A DNA stretch of 30,048 bases from a virus: positions 1 through 30,048 of the IMG/VR virus record IMGVR_UViG_3300021963_000463; one strand, written 5' to 3'. The position numbers and the translations under genes were made by a program. The number at the start of each line of letters is the position of its first letter. Positions within the stretch are counted from its first letter, which is position 1. Below the pieces are notes generated by a model. The model saw only the letters and a program-made list of their open reading frames with translations, made no database searches and was not told where the DNA came from. Shown piece by piece: positions 7,376 through 14,126 of this stretch.

Positions 7376-10335
7376 TGTCTTTATCTGGCGATTATTTAGA
7401 TACTATAACTTCTCGTGGTGGAAGAAACTCTGGAATTACTTTTTTAGGTAATTTCGATATTAAAATATTGATGGTTGATCCTTCATTTCCTTTACCACCA
7501 GAGTTTTATGAATATAATAGATTAGTTGACAAAGTATACATTGGAAGTCATTTTGGTTTTGAGTTCCAATTAGATTTTTACTATGTTTTAAAAGGATCAG
7601 CTGTACCACCAAATGTAGGTTTTTGGCGTTGGACAGTACTATGTGATGTCAAGATTGTATATCCTGATGGTTATATAAAATCTCAAACAGTTTCTTTAGG
7701 AACAGAATTGGTTGATCCTGCTATTGAAGATTACAAAGAAGTTGCTTTTCCAATTTCTTTTAGTTCTACAAGTGTTTTTAATCCTGATAAAAGAGTAACG
7801 CTAACTGAGGATGCATCATATTTTTATCATCCTCCATTTACTACTTTAGATTTATATGAAGAAATACCAACTACAACAGTAGAATCTCTTTCAGTTACAG
7901 TAACAGGATTAGATTCTGCTACAGTTACAGAAAATGCACATGCTTTAACTGTTGATGCAACTACTGAATATAACTATACTATTACTACTGATTTGCATTC
8001 AAAAGGTTCTACTGCTGGTGTTCAACCATTACAGATTTCTAATTTAACCTTAAATGAATTAATAATTCCAGACTATACATATTTGCATGTAATTAATAGT
8101 AATAACTACTTTTATCAAACTACTTCTGTTGATGCAAAAATACAGGGTACAGATGATGCTTTTGGTGTTTCTGTTGAAAATCAAATATCTGCATCAACAA
8201 ATGTTACTTTAGAAAGAAATATTAAAAATAAAGGCATTATTAATTCTTGGCAAAGTTCTTATCCAGATGCATTAGATGTTGATATTGCAAAGTTTGATAT
8301 TACAGGAAGAACTATCACTGTACCTGGTGGATCTTTTGATGAATCTGAAACTTATCAAAAATATAGTTTTAATTCAACTATTACAATTGCAGGAACAGGA
8401 AATACACAATCTTTAATTTTTAATAATTTACCAACTGGATATATTCAAAATACAATTGATTCTGCTTCTTTAGTTGCAAATGGTGATTATGCTGATGCTG
8501 TAAGGCTTCCATTTAGAGGTTGGTGGAAGCCTGGTGCTGATATTTATCATTCTAAAAATACTGTTTTATCTGGAGTTGGAAATACTAGAAATGTTGATTA
8601 CAATTTTTCAGGATACAGATATTTAGATATTACTGGTGCATCTACAACTGCTTCTGATGAAACTGCAAAATTCACTGTTTCTTGGGATGGTATTGATGTA
8701 ATTTTAGAGAAGGATTTAATATTTTCTCCAGGTTCACAAACTAAAAGAATTGATTTATGTTTTGGTGGTATAGCACATACTTTATTTCCTGATATACAAG
8801 GTCAAGATAATCCTTATCCAAGAGTTAATTACATATTTGGTAATACAGTTGGAGCAGTTCAATACAATTCTGATATGTTTGGTATTGGACAAGTTAAAAA
8901 AATACAAACCACTGGAAATGTAAATATAAGTGAATATAAACTAACTCGTGAAGATAACACTGGAAAAGCATCATTTATTGCTCCATTTTCTACAGGTCAA
9001 ACAGCTGCAGGTACTTCTTCTAATGGATTCTCTAATTGGCAAACTGATTCTCCAACTAGATCATTTTGGAGTAGAAGATTTTGGGAACAAGATGTAAGTG
9101 GAAAAAATGAAGAAGAGTTTGATTATGGTTTTGAATACCTTTTAACTAGTGGTATAGCAGCAAGTCAATACGCAATATCTGTACAGGTATTATGCGACAA
9201 TATAAATGACCGTAGAGATATTAATAATGTTAAAATACATACAGGTTGGTTAGCTTCTCCATCTTATGATTCTGGAGCTGTAGGTACTAATGAATCATTA
9301 TTTAATAAAGATGCAGCTTATTGCTCATGGTTGAATGGTTTTGGTCAACAATGTATTGCTGGAATTAGTGATTTTTCAATTCTTAGAGATTTATCAGAAG
9401 AATATGGTAGTAGAGATATTTACACTCAACTAATATTTGATCGTTTAAATTGTAATTATCCTCCAGATTACTATGATCCTTTCCAATTAGAAGCACCTGG
9501 AGAAACAGATCTTTTACTTTACTCTTTTAGCTGTTTAAGATCAGCAGCACATGGACTAGTACAAGAATCTTTATTAGGACAAGTAGTTAACTTAGAAGAT
9601 ACAAGTGCAAATATATGGGGTCAAGGTACTACAGATATAGTAGGTTCTTATCAAACTGGATTACCTGGAGGATTACCTGAGAATGCTGGAAGAATTGGAT
9701 ATGTTACTGGCATTATTCCAATTACAAAAGTATTTACTGCTAAAAGAGATAGAGGTTCTTTTTATCTAAACATTCCTACTACAGGTAATATTCTTTCTGC
9801 TGATATCAGCGGTTTTTACCAACATTTGATAGGTTTTAGTAATGCTGGGACTCTAAACCTTATTCTTTCAGATTCATTCAATTTTTCCACCTTTATTTAT
9901 CTAGTAACAAACGTAACTAGTATTACAAATGGTGCAGTTAGATGGAAAAGAAAAACTAGTGATAATCAAATTATTGCTACAGTTGAAGAATCATCTGGAA
10001 GTGTTAAAAGATATGAATTTGATAATTTAATTACTGGAGTAGCTGGAATGGCAACAACTTTAGGTACTGGAACACAACCAGCATTAGCAATTAATAATAA
10101 TGGATTTGAATTACATTTCTTTAGAACTACTGATGCTGGTGGATCAATTAAAAGAGTTGGTATTGACAATAATGGAGATATTATAATTCCAGCTTCAATT
10201 GTAGTATCTGGAAATGTAACTACTAATGGATTAGCAGCATACTGGTATGACGATATACCTTATTTAGTTTATTCACATGCTACTAATGGAATCACAGTAG
10301 TCAAATCTGATGACTATGGCAATACATTCAGTTAA
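7375..10335 (+). CDS. Large tail fibre/tail tip protein ending at an Asp-box-like motif
   Basis: This 986-aa, beta-rich protein is coupled by TAATG to the gene before it and is the last gene of the tail operon, a common place for receptor-binding proteins. The N-terminal 150 residues include TFLGNFDIKILMVDP, probably an attachment region. The rest is Ser/Thr/Asn/Gly-rich. The last 70 residues resemble BNR/sialidase-type beta-propeller strands and end in KSDDYGNTFS, which fits the Asp-box pattern SxDxGxTx. One such motif does not show sialidase activity. The protein stops directly at the motif, so it may be shortened relative to an ancestor. A strong terminator follows 2 nt after the stop. Confidence 0.65.
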   Translation: MSLSGDYLDTITSRGGRNSGITFLGNFDIKILMVDPSFPLPPEFYEYNRLVDKVYIGSHFGFEFQLDFYYVLKGSAVPPNVGFWRWTVLCDVKIVYPDGYIKSQTVSLGTELVDPAIEDYKEVAFPISFSSTSVFNPDKRVTLTEDASYFYHPPFTTLDLYEEIPTTTVESLSVTVTGLDSATVTENAHALTVDATTEYNYTITTDLHSKGSTAGVQPLQISNLTLNELIIPDYTYLHVINSNNYFYQTTSVDAKIQGTDDAFGVSVENQISASTNVTLERNIKNKGIINSWQSSYPDALDVDIAKFDITGRTITVPGGSFDESETYQKYSFNSTITIAGTGNTQSLIFNNLPTGYIQNTIDSASLVANGDYADAVRLPFRGWWKPGADIYHSKNTVLSGVGNTRNVDYNFSGYRYLDITGASTTASDETAKFTVSWDGIDVILEKDLIFSPGSQTKRIDLCFGGIAHTLFPDIQGQDNPYPRVNYIFGNTVGAVQYNSDMFGIGQVKKIQTTGNVNISEYKLTREDNTGKASFIAPFSTGQTAAGTSSNGFSNWQTDSPTRSFWSRRFWEQDVSGKNEEEFDYGFEYLLTSGIAASQYAISVQVLCDNINDRRDINNVKIHTGWLASPSYDSGAVGTNESLFNKDAAYCSWLNGFGQQCIAGISDFSILRDLSEEYGSRDIYTQLIFDRLNCNYPPDYYDPFQLEAPGETDLLLYSFSCLRSAAHGLVQESLLGQVVNLEDTSANIWGQGTTDIVGSYQTGLPGGLPENAGRIGYVTGIIPITKVFTAKRDRGSFYLNIPTTGNILSADISGFYQHLIGFSNAGTLNLILSDSFNFSTFIYLVTNVTSITNGAVRWKRKTSDNQIIATVEESSGSVKRYEFDNLITGVAGMATTLGTGTQPALAINNNGFELHFFRTTDAGGSIKRVGIDNNGDIIIPASIVVSGNVTTNGLAAYWYDDIPYLVYSHATNGITVVKSDDYGNTFS

Positions 10336-10336
10336 C

Positions 10337-10374
10337 AAAAAAAATACCTCTAAGAAATTAGAGGTATTTTTTTT
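10337..10374. terminator. Bidirectional intrinsic terminator at the end of the tail operon
   Basis: A perfect 17-bp stem (10337-10353 with 10358-10374) encloses a GAAA tetraloop. The stem core is TACCTCTAA/TTAGAGGTA, flanked by an A8 tract and a T8 tract. It starts 2 nt after the stop of the 986-aa tail gene. Confidence 0.93.
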
Positions 10375-10405
10375 AGGTTAGGAGAAGGTATTTGTATGTA
10401 GTTAA

Positions 10406-10594
10406 ATGATAGATACAAACATATTATACCAAATGATTAATCAAAATCAATACATACCTGAGCCTTGTTTTTTCCTATCAATTTTAAGTGATAGGGATCA
10501 ATTAACGTTCATTCTACTACAACAACAAATTATTGAAGAAATCACTAGTAAAACCAGTCGTTTTCATGTGATTGAGGATATTCTCTTATGTTAA
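10406..10594 (+). CDS. Small hypothetical protein (62 aa), doubtful
   Basis: This is a short ORF between two terminators. A purine-rich GGAGAAGG at 10381-10388 is too far (17 nt) from the ATG to be a normal ribosome binding site, and the codon before the ATG is a stop. The product has no recognised domain or membrane segment. Its last codons overlap a possible 20-aa ORF at 10588. It is listed because it fills the only open space in this interval and the following terminator reads in its direction. Confidence 0.35.
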   Translation: MIDTNILYQMINQNQYIPEPCFFLSILSDRDQLTFILLQQQIIEEITSKTSRFHVIEDILLC

Positions 10595-10650
10595 TTAACA
10601 TCACCGATAAAAGAATTTTAGTTTGGTTAGCTAATGAATTGAAACGATAA
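10588..10650 (+). CDS. Possible 20-aa peptide ORF overlapping the preceding gene
   Basis: An ATG at 10588 overlaps the end of the preceding 62-aa ORF (ATGTTAA) and opens a 20-codon frame ending LANELKR and TAA, directly before a terminator. The overlap resembles the coupled starts seen elsewhere in this genome, but nothing else supports translation and it could be chance. Confidence 0.2.
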   Translation: MLINITDKRILVWLANELKR

Positions 10651-10656
10651 AAAAAG

Positions 10657-10686
10657 AAAGACTGGGATTTTACTCTCAGTCTTTTT
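10657..10686. terminator. Bidirectional terminator between convergent genes
   Basis: AAAGACTGGGA (10657-10667) pairs with TCTCAGTCTTT (10674-10684), giving 11 bp with one G-U pair and a 6-nt loop. An A-run lies on one side and a T-run on the other, so it can serve the rightward ORFs and the leftward gene at 10718-10918. Confidence 0.85.
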
Positions 10687-10717
10687 AATATCAATTATAA
10701 AATGGCTCTACTTTATT

Positions 10718-10918
10718 TTACATACAAGATTCATGTAAAAACTCTCTTGTATATTTTTTCTGTAATTCTTTCAAATTGATCATTTGATATCTAAGATGGA
10801 TCTCTTTGTAATCCTCTTTCTTCTTCTTCTCAAATTCCTCATCTTGCTTTCTAATCTTTTCAAGATCAACATCTTCAAATGCTTTCATAAACTCTTCAAA
10901 TACTTGCTCTTTATCCAT
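10718..10918 (-). CDS. Small charged hypothetical protein (66 aa), probably from a leaderless mRNA
   Basis: This Lys/Glu-rich helical protein begins MDKEQVFEEFMKAFEDVDLE and has no recognised domain. The frame is open upstream to an ATG at 10996 (92 aa). However, a perfect sigma70 promoter (TTGACA, 17 nt, TATAAT) lies inside that longer frame, with its -10 box ending 6 nt before the ATG at 10918. Transcription should therefore begin at or next to this ATG, and I take it as the start. The opposite-strand ORF at 10784-11152 looks like a shadow, because its apparent hydrophobicity is the complement of Lys/Glu codons. It lies beside the iteron array, so a regulatory or copy-control role is conceivable but not shown. 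Confidence 0.6.
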   Translation of the reverse strand: MDKEQVFEEFMKAFEDVDLEKIRKQDEEFEKKKKEDYKEIHLRYQMINLKELQKKYTREFLHESCM

Positions 10919-10924
10919 GCTCTT

Positions 10925-10953
10925 ATTATAACTGTATTTCTTATAATTGTCAA
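10925..10953 (-). promoter_or_regulatory. Consensus sigma70 promoter for the leftward 66-aa gene
   Basis: On the minus strand TTGACA (10953-10948) and TATAAT (10930-10925) are separated by exactly 17 nt, matching both consensus hexamers fully. Only six bases (AAGAGC) separate the -10 box from the ATG, so the transcript should start at or near the start codon. Confidence 0.85.
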
Positions 10954-11066
10954 ATTCAGTTTTTCCTGTAATCAAACTTTCTTTGATAGGAAACATGATA
11001 ATTCTATTCTTATTATCTTAGAGAATTCTTGGATCTTGAGAAAGAAGACGAATTGTTTAGCCTATG

Positions 11067-11188
11067 ATTGTTTGACACCTAATAAAATCGTCAAACAAAA
11101 ATTAGCTAATCGTCAAACAAAAAATACTCAAGTGTCAAACAAAAATTACTAAATCGTCAAACAAATATTATTTGTATTTTTGTTTGAC
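11067..11188. repeat. 22-bp iteron array, candidate replication origin or operator cluster
   Basis: Four direct copies of GTCAAACAAA start at 11090, 11112, 11134 and 11156, exactly 22 bp apart. The 22-bp units run 11084-11105, 11106-11127, 11128-11149 and 11150-11171, with consensus core AATCGTCAAACAAAAATTA. Inverted copies flank them at 11067-11076 (9 of 10 matches) and 11179-11188 (10 of 10), also close to the 22-bp grid. Between the last direct and the right inverted copy is an AT-only-stemmed palindrome, ACAAATA T TATTTGT with C/G only at the outer pair region (11161-11175). Two-turn phasing upstream of a DNA-binding protein gene is typical of iteron origins of plasmids and some phages; an operator cluster is the alternative. 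Confidence 0.8.
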
Positions 11189-11221
11189 GGTTGTATGTTG
11201 CAGGTCAGTTTTATTTGGTTG

Positions 11222-11230
11222 TGGTATAGT
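11222..11230 (+). promoter_or_regulatory. Extended -10 promoter for the structured leader and the DNA-binding protein
   Basis: TGGTATAGT carries the TGn extension and a one-mismatch -10 hexamer. No good -35 lies at 16-18 nt. Transcription would begin near 11237, just before the pairing elements of the leader. The iterons lie directly upstream, so binding there could control this promoter. Confidence 0.5.
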
Positions 11231-11240
11231 ATATTTGGAA

Positions 11241-11332
11241 GTCATTCCACTCGCCTCAAAATGTCTGTAGAGAGATTGCAAGCTCTCTACAGATCAGCGA
11301 ATAGGAATGGTCCAGAGGCGAATTATGAATGA
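11241..11332 (+). promoter_or_regulatory. Structured 5' leader that can sequester the SD and start codon; possible pseudoknot switch
   Basis: A central hairpin pairs CTGTAGAGAG (11265-11274) with CTCTCTACAG (11283-11292), loop 8 nt. TCGCCTC (11251-11257) is complementary to GAGGCGA (11315-11321), which contains the GAGG Shine-Dalgarno of the ATG at 11325. CATTCC (11243-11248) can pair with GGAATG (11304-11309), giving a pseudoknot with the previous helix. Alternatively TCATTC (11242-11247) can pair with GAATGA (11327-11332), giving a nested stem over the start codon. The two options exclude each other. This fits translational control, as in plasmid rep leaders regulated by pseudoknots; it has not been tested. 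Confidence 0.65.
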
Positions 11333-12101
11333 AAAAGTGTATGAGTCTGTAAAGTCTCAAGTAGAATCAATTATTTTTAACAGAGAGCTTGATAATCTTT
11401 CTGGTTACTATCTTTCTTTTCCTGATTATATCAACGTAATCCATGATAATCAAAATCTTTACAAATCAGAATTACAAACTTTTATTAATTATGCAATATG
11501 TAATAACTTATCGATTGATAAAAATACAGTTGGATATGATTTTTTAACTGAAAGATTAGGTCACCTTTCTTACAAATATGCTAATCAAAAAAAAGAAAAT
11601 ATTGAGGATATCATTATCAGTCCAGAAAATCAAGAGATAAGCAATAAAAGAAAAGTTGGAAGACCTAAAGGTTCAAAAAATATTATTAAAGTAAATATTC
11701 CAAGACATAAAATTATTGATAGTCAAATAATTCCTGCAATTCAAGATTTAATTTGGTATCGATCTGGAATGTTAGCAAAAGAAATAATTAATCAATTAGA
11801 TCTTGATGAATCAATTGTGAAATTAGCATTTGGTAAATTGCATGAATATTCAGGGACTCATTGGATTAAACAAAAGAAAAAACTTCCTAATGGTGGAATA
11901 TGTGAAAGATATTATCCAATTAAGGACAGATCTGGATATTTTTATGATGGTAAATTGATGTCCCTCGGTGAAATATCTAAAATAACTGGAAAATCTAAGC
12001 AAATCCTTTCATATAGAATAAAGAAAGGCTTGAACCATATTGAAGCTATAAACAATCAAATTAATGATAAAATGATACGAAGAAATCCAAATAAACAATA
12101 G
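11325..12101 (+). CDS. DNA-binding protein with AT-hook-like and HTH motifs; candidate replication initiator
   Basis: This 258-aa protein has no family I can name with certainty. Around residues 110-120 it has KRKVGRPKGSKN, an AT-hook-like GRPKGSK motif. Next comes a possible winged-helix region (IPAIQDLIWYRSGMLAKEII onward), then a C-terminal HTH-like segment LGEISKITGKSKQILSYRIK, a type also seen attached to phage nucleases. I choose the ATG at 11325 because GAGG lies 6 nt upstream. The frame is also open to an ATG at 11307 (264 aa), which lies inside a paired element and lacks an SD. Position just downstream of iterons and a structured leader suggests a Rep-like initiator or regulator, by inference only. 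A GIY-YIG gene follows 11 nt later. Confidence 0.7.
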   Translation: MNEKVYESVKSQVESIIFNRELDNLSGYYLSFPDYINVIHDNQNLYKSELQTFINYAICNNLSIDKNTVGYDFLTERLGHLSYKYANQKKENIEDIIISPENQEISNKRKVGRPKGSKNIIKVNIPRHKIIDSQIIPAIQDLIWYRSGMLAKEIINQLDLDESIVKLAFGKLHEYSGTHWIKQKKKLPNGGICERYYPIKDRSGYFYDGKLMSLGEISKITGKSKQILSYRIKKGLNHIEAINNQINDKMIRRNPNKQ

Positions 12102-12112
12102 AAAGCATAGAA

Positions 12113-12643
12113 ATGCAAGATTTTGAAAAATTACTTGATAGAGTCATTCCAGAATCAGACAAGCTTAAAGATTATGTTTACACTCTTTTACTCGAAAATA
12201 ATAATTATTATGTTGGATATACTAACAACATATATAAAAGAATGAAACTACATTTTACAGGCAAAGGTAGTGACTGGACTAAATTACATAAGCCAATTAA
12301 AATAATCAAAATAGTAGAAGGTAATACAAAAACAGAAACTCAAGAAACTTTGAACTTGATGAAGAAAAAAGGTTCAAGAGTTAGAGGTGCTGGTTGGTGT
12401 GATGTAATTATGGATAGCCCACCAATTGAATTATATGAGCATTTCAATTGGAAACCATATTATTTAGCTAAAGCACCAAATGGAACTACCTTATATTATA
12501 AATTTGATGGTGAAAAACATGTATGCCTTACTGGATTGAACAGAAATACATTTGCTGACATAAATTATGATCTAAAAGCTTTTAAAAAATTAGCTAGATG
12601 TAAATTAGTTAAATATAAAGAAGAAGATGAAGTAACAGAATAA
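12113..12643 (+). CDS. GIY-YIG endonuclease-like protein
   Basis: The 176-aa protein has the family's N-terminal signature: VYTL at residues 22-25 in place of GIY, YVG at 33-35 in place of YIG, and a conserved Arg near 43 (YKRMKLH). A region around 95-105 (RVRGAGWCDVI) is of a kind found in other phage GIY-YIG proteins. These are single-domain nucleases or homing-type enzymes that cut DNA with a metal ion. It begins 11 nt after the preceding gene, probably in the same transcript, with only a weak ribosome binding site. It may be mobile, or act in replication or recombination. A strong terminator overlaps its stop codon. Confidence 0.8.
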   Translation: MQDFEKLLDRVIPESDKLKDYVYTLLLENNNYYVGYTNNIYKRMKLHFTGKGSDWTKLHKPIKIIKIVEGNTKTETQETLNLMKKKGSRVRGAGWCDVIMDSPPIELYEHFNWKPYYLAKAPNGTTLYYKFDGEKHVCLTGLNRNTFADINYDLKAFKKLARCKLVKYKEEDEVTE

Positions 12644-12670
12644 AAAAACCCCAGGAAACTGGGGTTTTTT
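12643..12670. terminator. Bidirectional terminator with GAAA loop
   Basis: AAAAAACCCCAG (12643-12654) pairs perfectly with CTGGGGTTTTTT (12659-12670) around a GAAA tetraloop. It ends the rightward DNA-binding/GIY-YIG unit and, read on the other strand, the leftward gene ending at 12688. Confidence 0.92.
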
Positions 12671-12687
12671 AAGTTATTTAAAAGAGT

Positions 12688-13086
12688 TTAAACCTTTCTC
12701 ATTCTCAAATTGTAACCATTAGAATTAACTAGCAAAAACATATTGTCATAGTTGCTATAAAATAATAAACCGTTTTGTTTATTATCTTCTTCAAATCTAC
12801 AAATCTCTTGGTTATTCAAATAGTCCAAAGTACATAAGTCTTTCAAGCCATAAGTGTTGTAATTGAAAAAATCTATATGATACTTTCCAGATAAATAAAA
12901 CTTAACTAAAAAGAAAGACTTATTCATGTAATTAAAATATAAACTTAATTTAACTCGCTCATAATTATTCACAGCTATTAATTCTAAATCACCAATAATT
13001 CTATATGATCCAAATACATTTACAATTGGATTGACCTCTTTCTCATTAAACATATCATCAGTAATCAAACTTTTAACCTTCTTCAT
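12688..13086 (-). CDS. Hypothetical protein (132 aa), divergent from the HTH operon
   Basis: The product, starting MKKVKSLITDDMFNEKE, has many Asn, Tyr and Phe residues and no recognised domain, signal or membrane segment. I use the ATG at 13086, since GAGG lies 7 nt upstream inside the predicted leader and transcription should start about 13098-13096. The frame extends four codons further to a GTG at 13098, only 5 nt from the -10 box, which would make a leaderless alternative. It has a perfect sigma70 promoter back-to-back with that of the Cro-like gene, so it is probably an early gene under the same operator, as in phage immunity or switch regions. Confidence 0.7.
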   Translation of the reverse strand: MKKVKSLITDDMFNEKEVNPIVNVFGSYRIIGDLELIAVNNYERVKLSLYFNYMNKSFFLVKFYLSGKYHIDFFNYNTYGLKDLCTLDYLNNQEICRFEEDNKQNGLLFYSNYDNMFLLVNSNGYNLRMRKV

Positions 13087-13103
13087 TTGTAACCTCACCT
13101 ATC

Positions 13104-13132
13104 ATTATAACGAATACTGTAATAAATGTCAA
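13104..13132 (-). promoter_or_regulatory. Consensus sigma70 promoter, leftward
   Basis: On the minus strand TTGACA (13132-13127) and TATAAT (13109-13104) stand 17 nt apart, a full consensus match. It drives the 132-aa gene ending at 12688. Confidence 0.85.
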
Positions 13133-13145
13133 ACATCCTTGGACA
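13127..13145. promoter_or_regulatory. Candidate operator dyad between divergent promoters
   Basis: TGTCAAA (13127-13133) and TTGGACA (13139-13145) form an imperfect inverted repeat (6 of 7 pairs, 5-nt centre). It covers the -35 boxes of both divergent promoters. A dimer of the adjacent Cro-like protein binding here would block both. Because the arms overlap TTGACA-type boxes, part of the symmetry may come from the promoters themselves. Confidence 0.5.
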
Positions 13146-13168
13146 AATATACATAAAAATGTTATAAT
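13140..13168 (+). promoter_or_regulatory. sigma70 promoter of the HTH-sigma-terminase operon
   Basis: TGGACA (13140-13145, one mismatch) and TATAAT (13163-13168) are 17 nt apart. Six bases (AGAGGT) separate the -10 box from the ATG at 13175, so the mRNA is probably leaderless for the first gene, like lambda cI transcribed from PRM. Confidence 0.8.
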
Positions 13169-13174
13169 AGAGGT

Positions 13175-13384
13175 ATGGCAAAACGAAATGATTTGTTGAT
13201 CACAGAATTAACACAAATGCAAATAGCGGAAAAGCTAGGAGTAGCTCAACCACTTATAAGTAGATGGATGTCAGGAAGGTGTATGCCACGTCCATCAACA
13301 ATAACTAAATTAGCAGAAGCATTAGGTGTAGATGAAAAAGAGTTATTAGTTTATATATATGACAAAAATAAGAAGATGGTCTGA
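13175..13384 (+). CDS. Cro/C1-type (XRE family) HTH transcriptional regulator
   Basis: This 69-aa protein is little more than one XRE helix-turn-helix: LTQMQIAEKLGVAQPLISRW at about residues 12-31, then STITKLAEALGVDEKEL. It lacks the C-terminal peptidase or oligomerisation domain of CI repressors, so it resembles Cro or a plasmid copy-control regulator. It is the first gene of an operon and lies beside a dyad overlapping both divergent promoters, so autoregulation is likely. The ATG is 6 nt from TATAAT. Its 3' end overlaps the next gene's start by 26 nt in another frame. Confidence 0.88.
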   Translation: MAKRNDLLITELTQMQIAEKLGVAQPLISRWMSGRCMPRPSTITKLAEALGVDEKELLVYIYDKNKKMV

Positions 13385-14126
13385 ATATTACAAGGTCAAG
13401 AAGGATAATGAGGGAAGACCAACATTATCTCAAGACGCTTTTTTGTCATCTCAATTAAACACTAAAAACAGAGAGAAAGCCCTCAACGAATACATTGAAC
13501 TAAATATGCTAGTAGTCCATAAAATCTGCAAAAATTATAGGTGGAGTAATATTGATTATGAAGATTTAGTGATGTATGGAGTTGAAGGATTAATAGCTGC
13601 AGCCGATTGTTATGATCCAAGTAAAGGATTCAAGTTCCACACCTTTTGCTATCATTATATACTTGGAAGAATTAGAAGAGCTTTAGAACATCACAACAAT
13701 ATTATCAAGATACCAGCACATATAAACTTAGCAAAATTAAGAATCAACCATTTAGACGAAGATAAAGAATACTCTGATGAATTCTTATTGACACTTACAG
13801 ATGAAAGATACACTTTGAATGATATTAAAACAGCATTAAGTGTTAGAAAATTATATGCTATTGATAACTTGGATTTGATTGTAGATAGAGTAGATGAAAG
13901 TATTAAAAATCCTGAGGTTAAGATATGTATTGATGAGATTCTAGATACATTAAAACCTATAGAAAAACAGGCAATAGAACTCAAATTTGGATTGAATGGA
14001 CATAAACCACATTACTATAAAGAGATTGATAAAATATTAGATATTGATAGTGATGGTGTAATTAACAGGGCATTAGTAAGATTGCGTAATAAGGGTTTGG
14101 AAAGTTTACTGGATTATTTAAAATGA
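13359..14126 (+). CDS. Phage RNA polymerase sigma factor (sigma70 family)
   Basis: The 255-aa protein has a clear region 2 at about residues 41-110, with DYEDLVMYGVEGLIAA, YDPSKGFKFHTFCYHYI and RIRRALEH, the core-binding and -10 recognition segments. A short region 3-like part follows (IKIPAHINLAKLRI). A region 4-like HTH lies near the C-terminus (LKPIEKQAIELKFGLNG to NRALVRLRNKG). Region 1.1 is absent. It should redirect host RNA polymerase to phage late promoters; the repeated 14-mer upstream of portal, protease and connector genes is the obvious candidate target. The start overlaps the HTH gene by 26 nt, and its stop overlaps the terminase small subunit start (ATGA), so it is made before or with the packaging enzymes. 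Confidence 0.9.
   Translation: MTKIRRWSEYYKVKKDNEGRPTLSQDAFLSSQLNTKNREKALNEYIELNMLVVHKICKNYRWSNIDYEDLVMYGVEGLIAAADCYDPSKGFKFHTFCYHYILGRIRRALEHHNNIIKIPAHINLAKLRINHLDEDKEYSDEFLLTLTDERYTLNDIKTALSVRKLYAIDNLDLIVDRVDESIKNPEVKICIDEILDTLKPIEKQAIELKFGLNGHKPHYYKEIDKILDIDSDGVINRALVRLRNKGLESLLDYLK

Noticed and set aside
10391-10419. Inverted repeat TTTGTAT...ATACAAA before the 62-aa ORF
   Set aside because: 7-bp AT-rich arms with a 15-nt gap are expected by chance in this composition.
10919-10996. Longer 92-aa start of the leftward gene
   Set aside because: A perfect promoter lies inside this extension and no SD precedes the ATG at 10996.
10784-11152. Rightward ORF of 122 aa with very hydrophobic N-terminus
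   Set aside because: It is the complement of a Lys/Glu-rich leftward gene with a consensus promoter; its 3' half runs through the iterons and it has no SD.
11084-11171. Short CRISPR-like array
   Set aside because: Repeats are only about 14 conserved bases with 8-base AT-rich gaps; no spacers, no cas genes. Iterons fit better.
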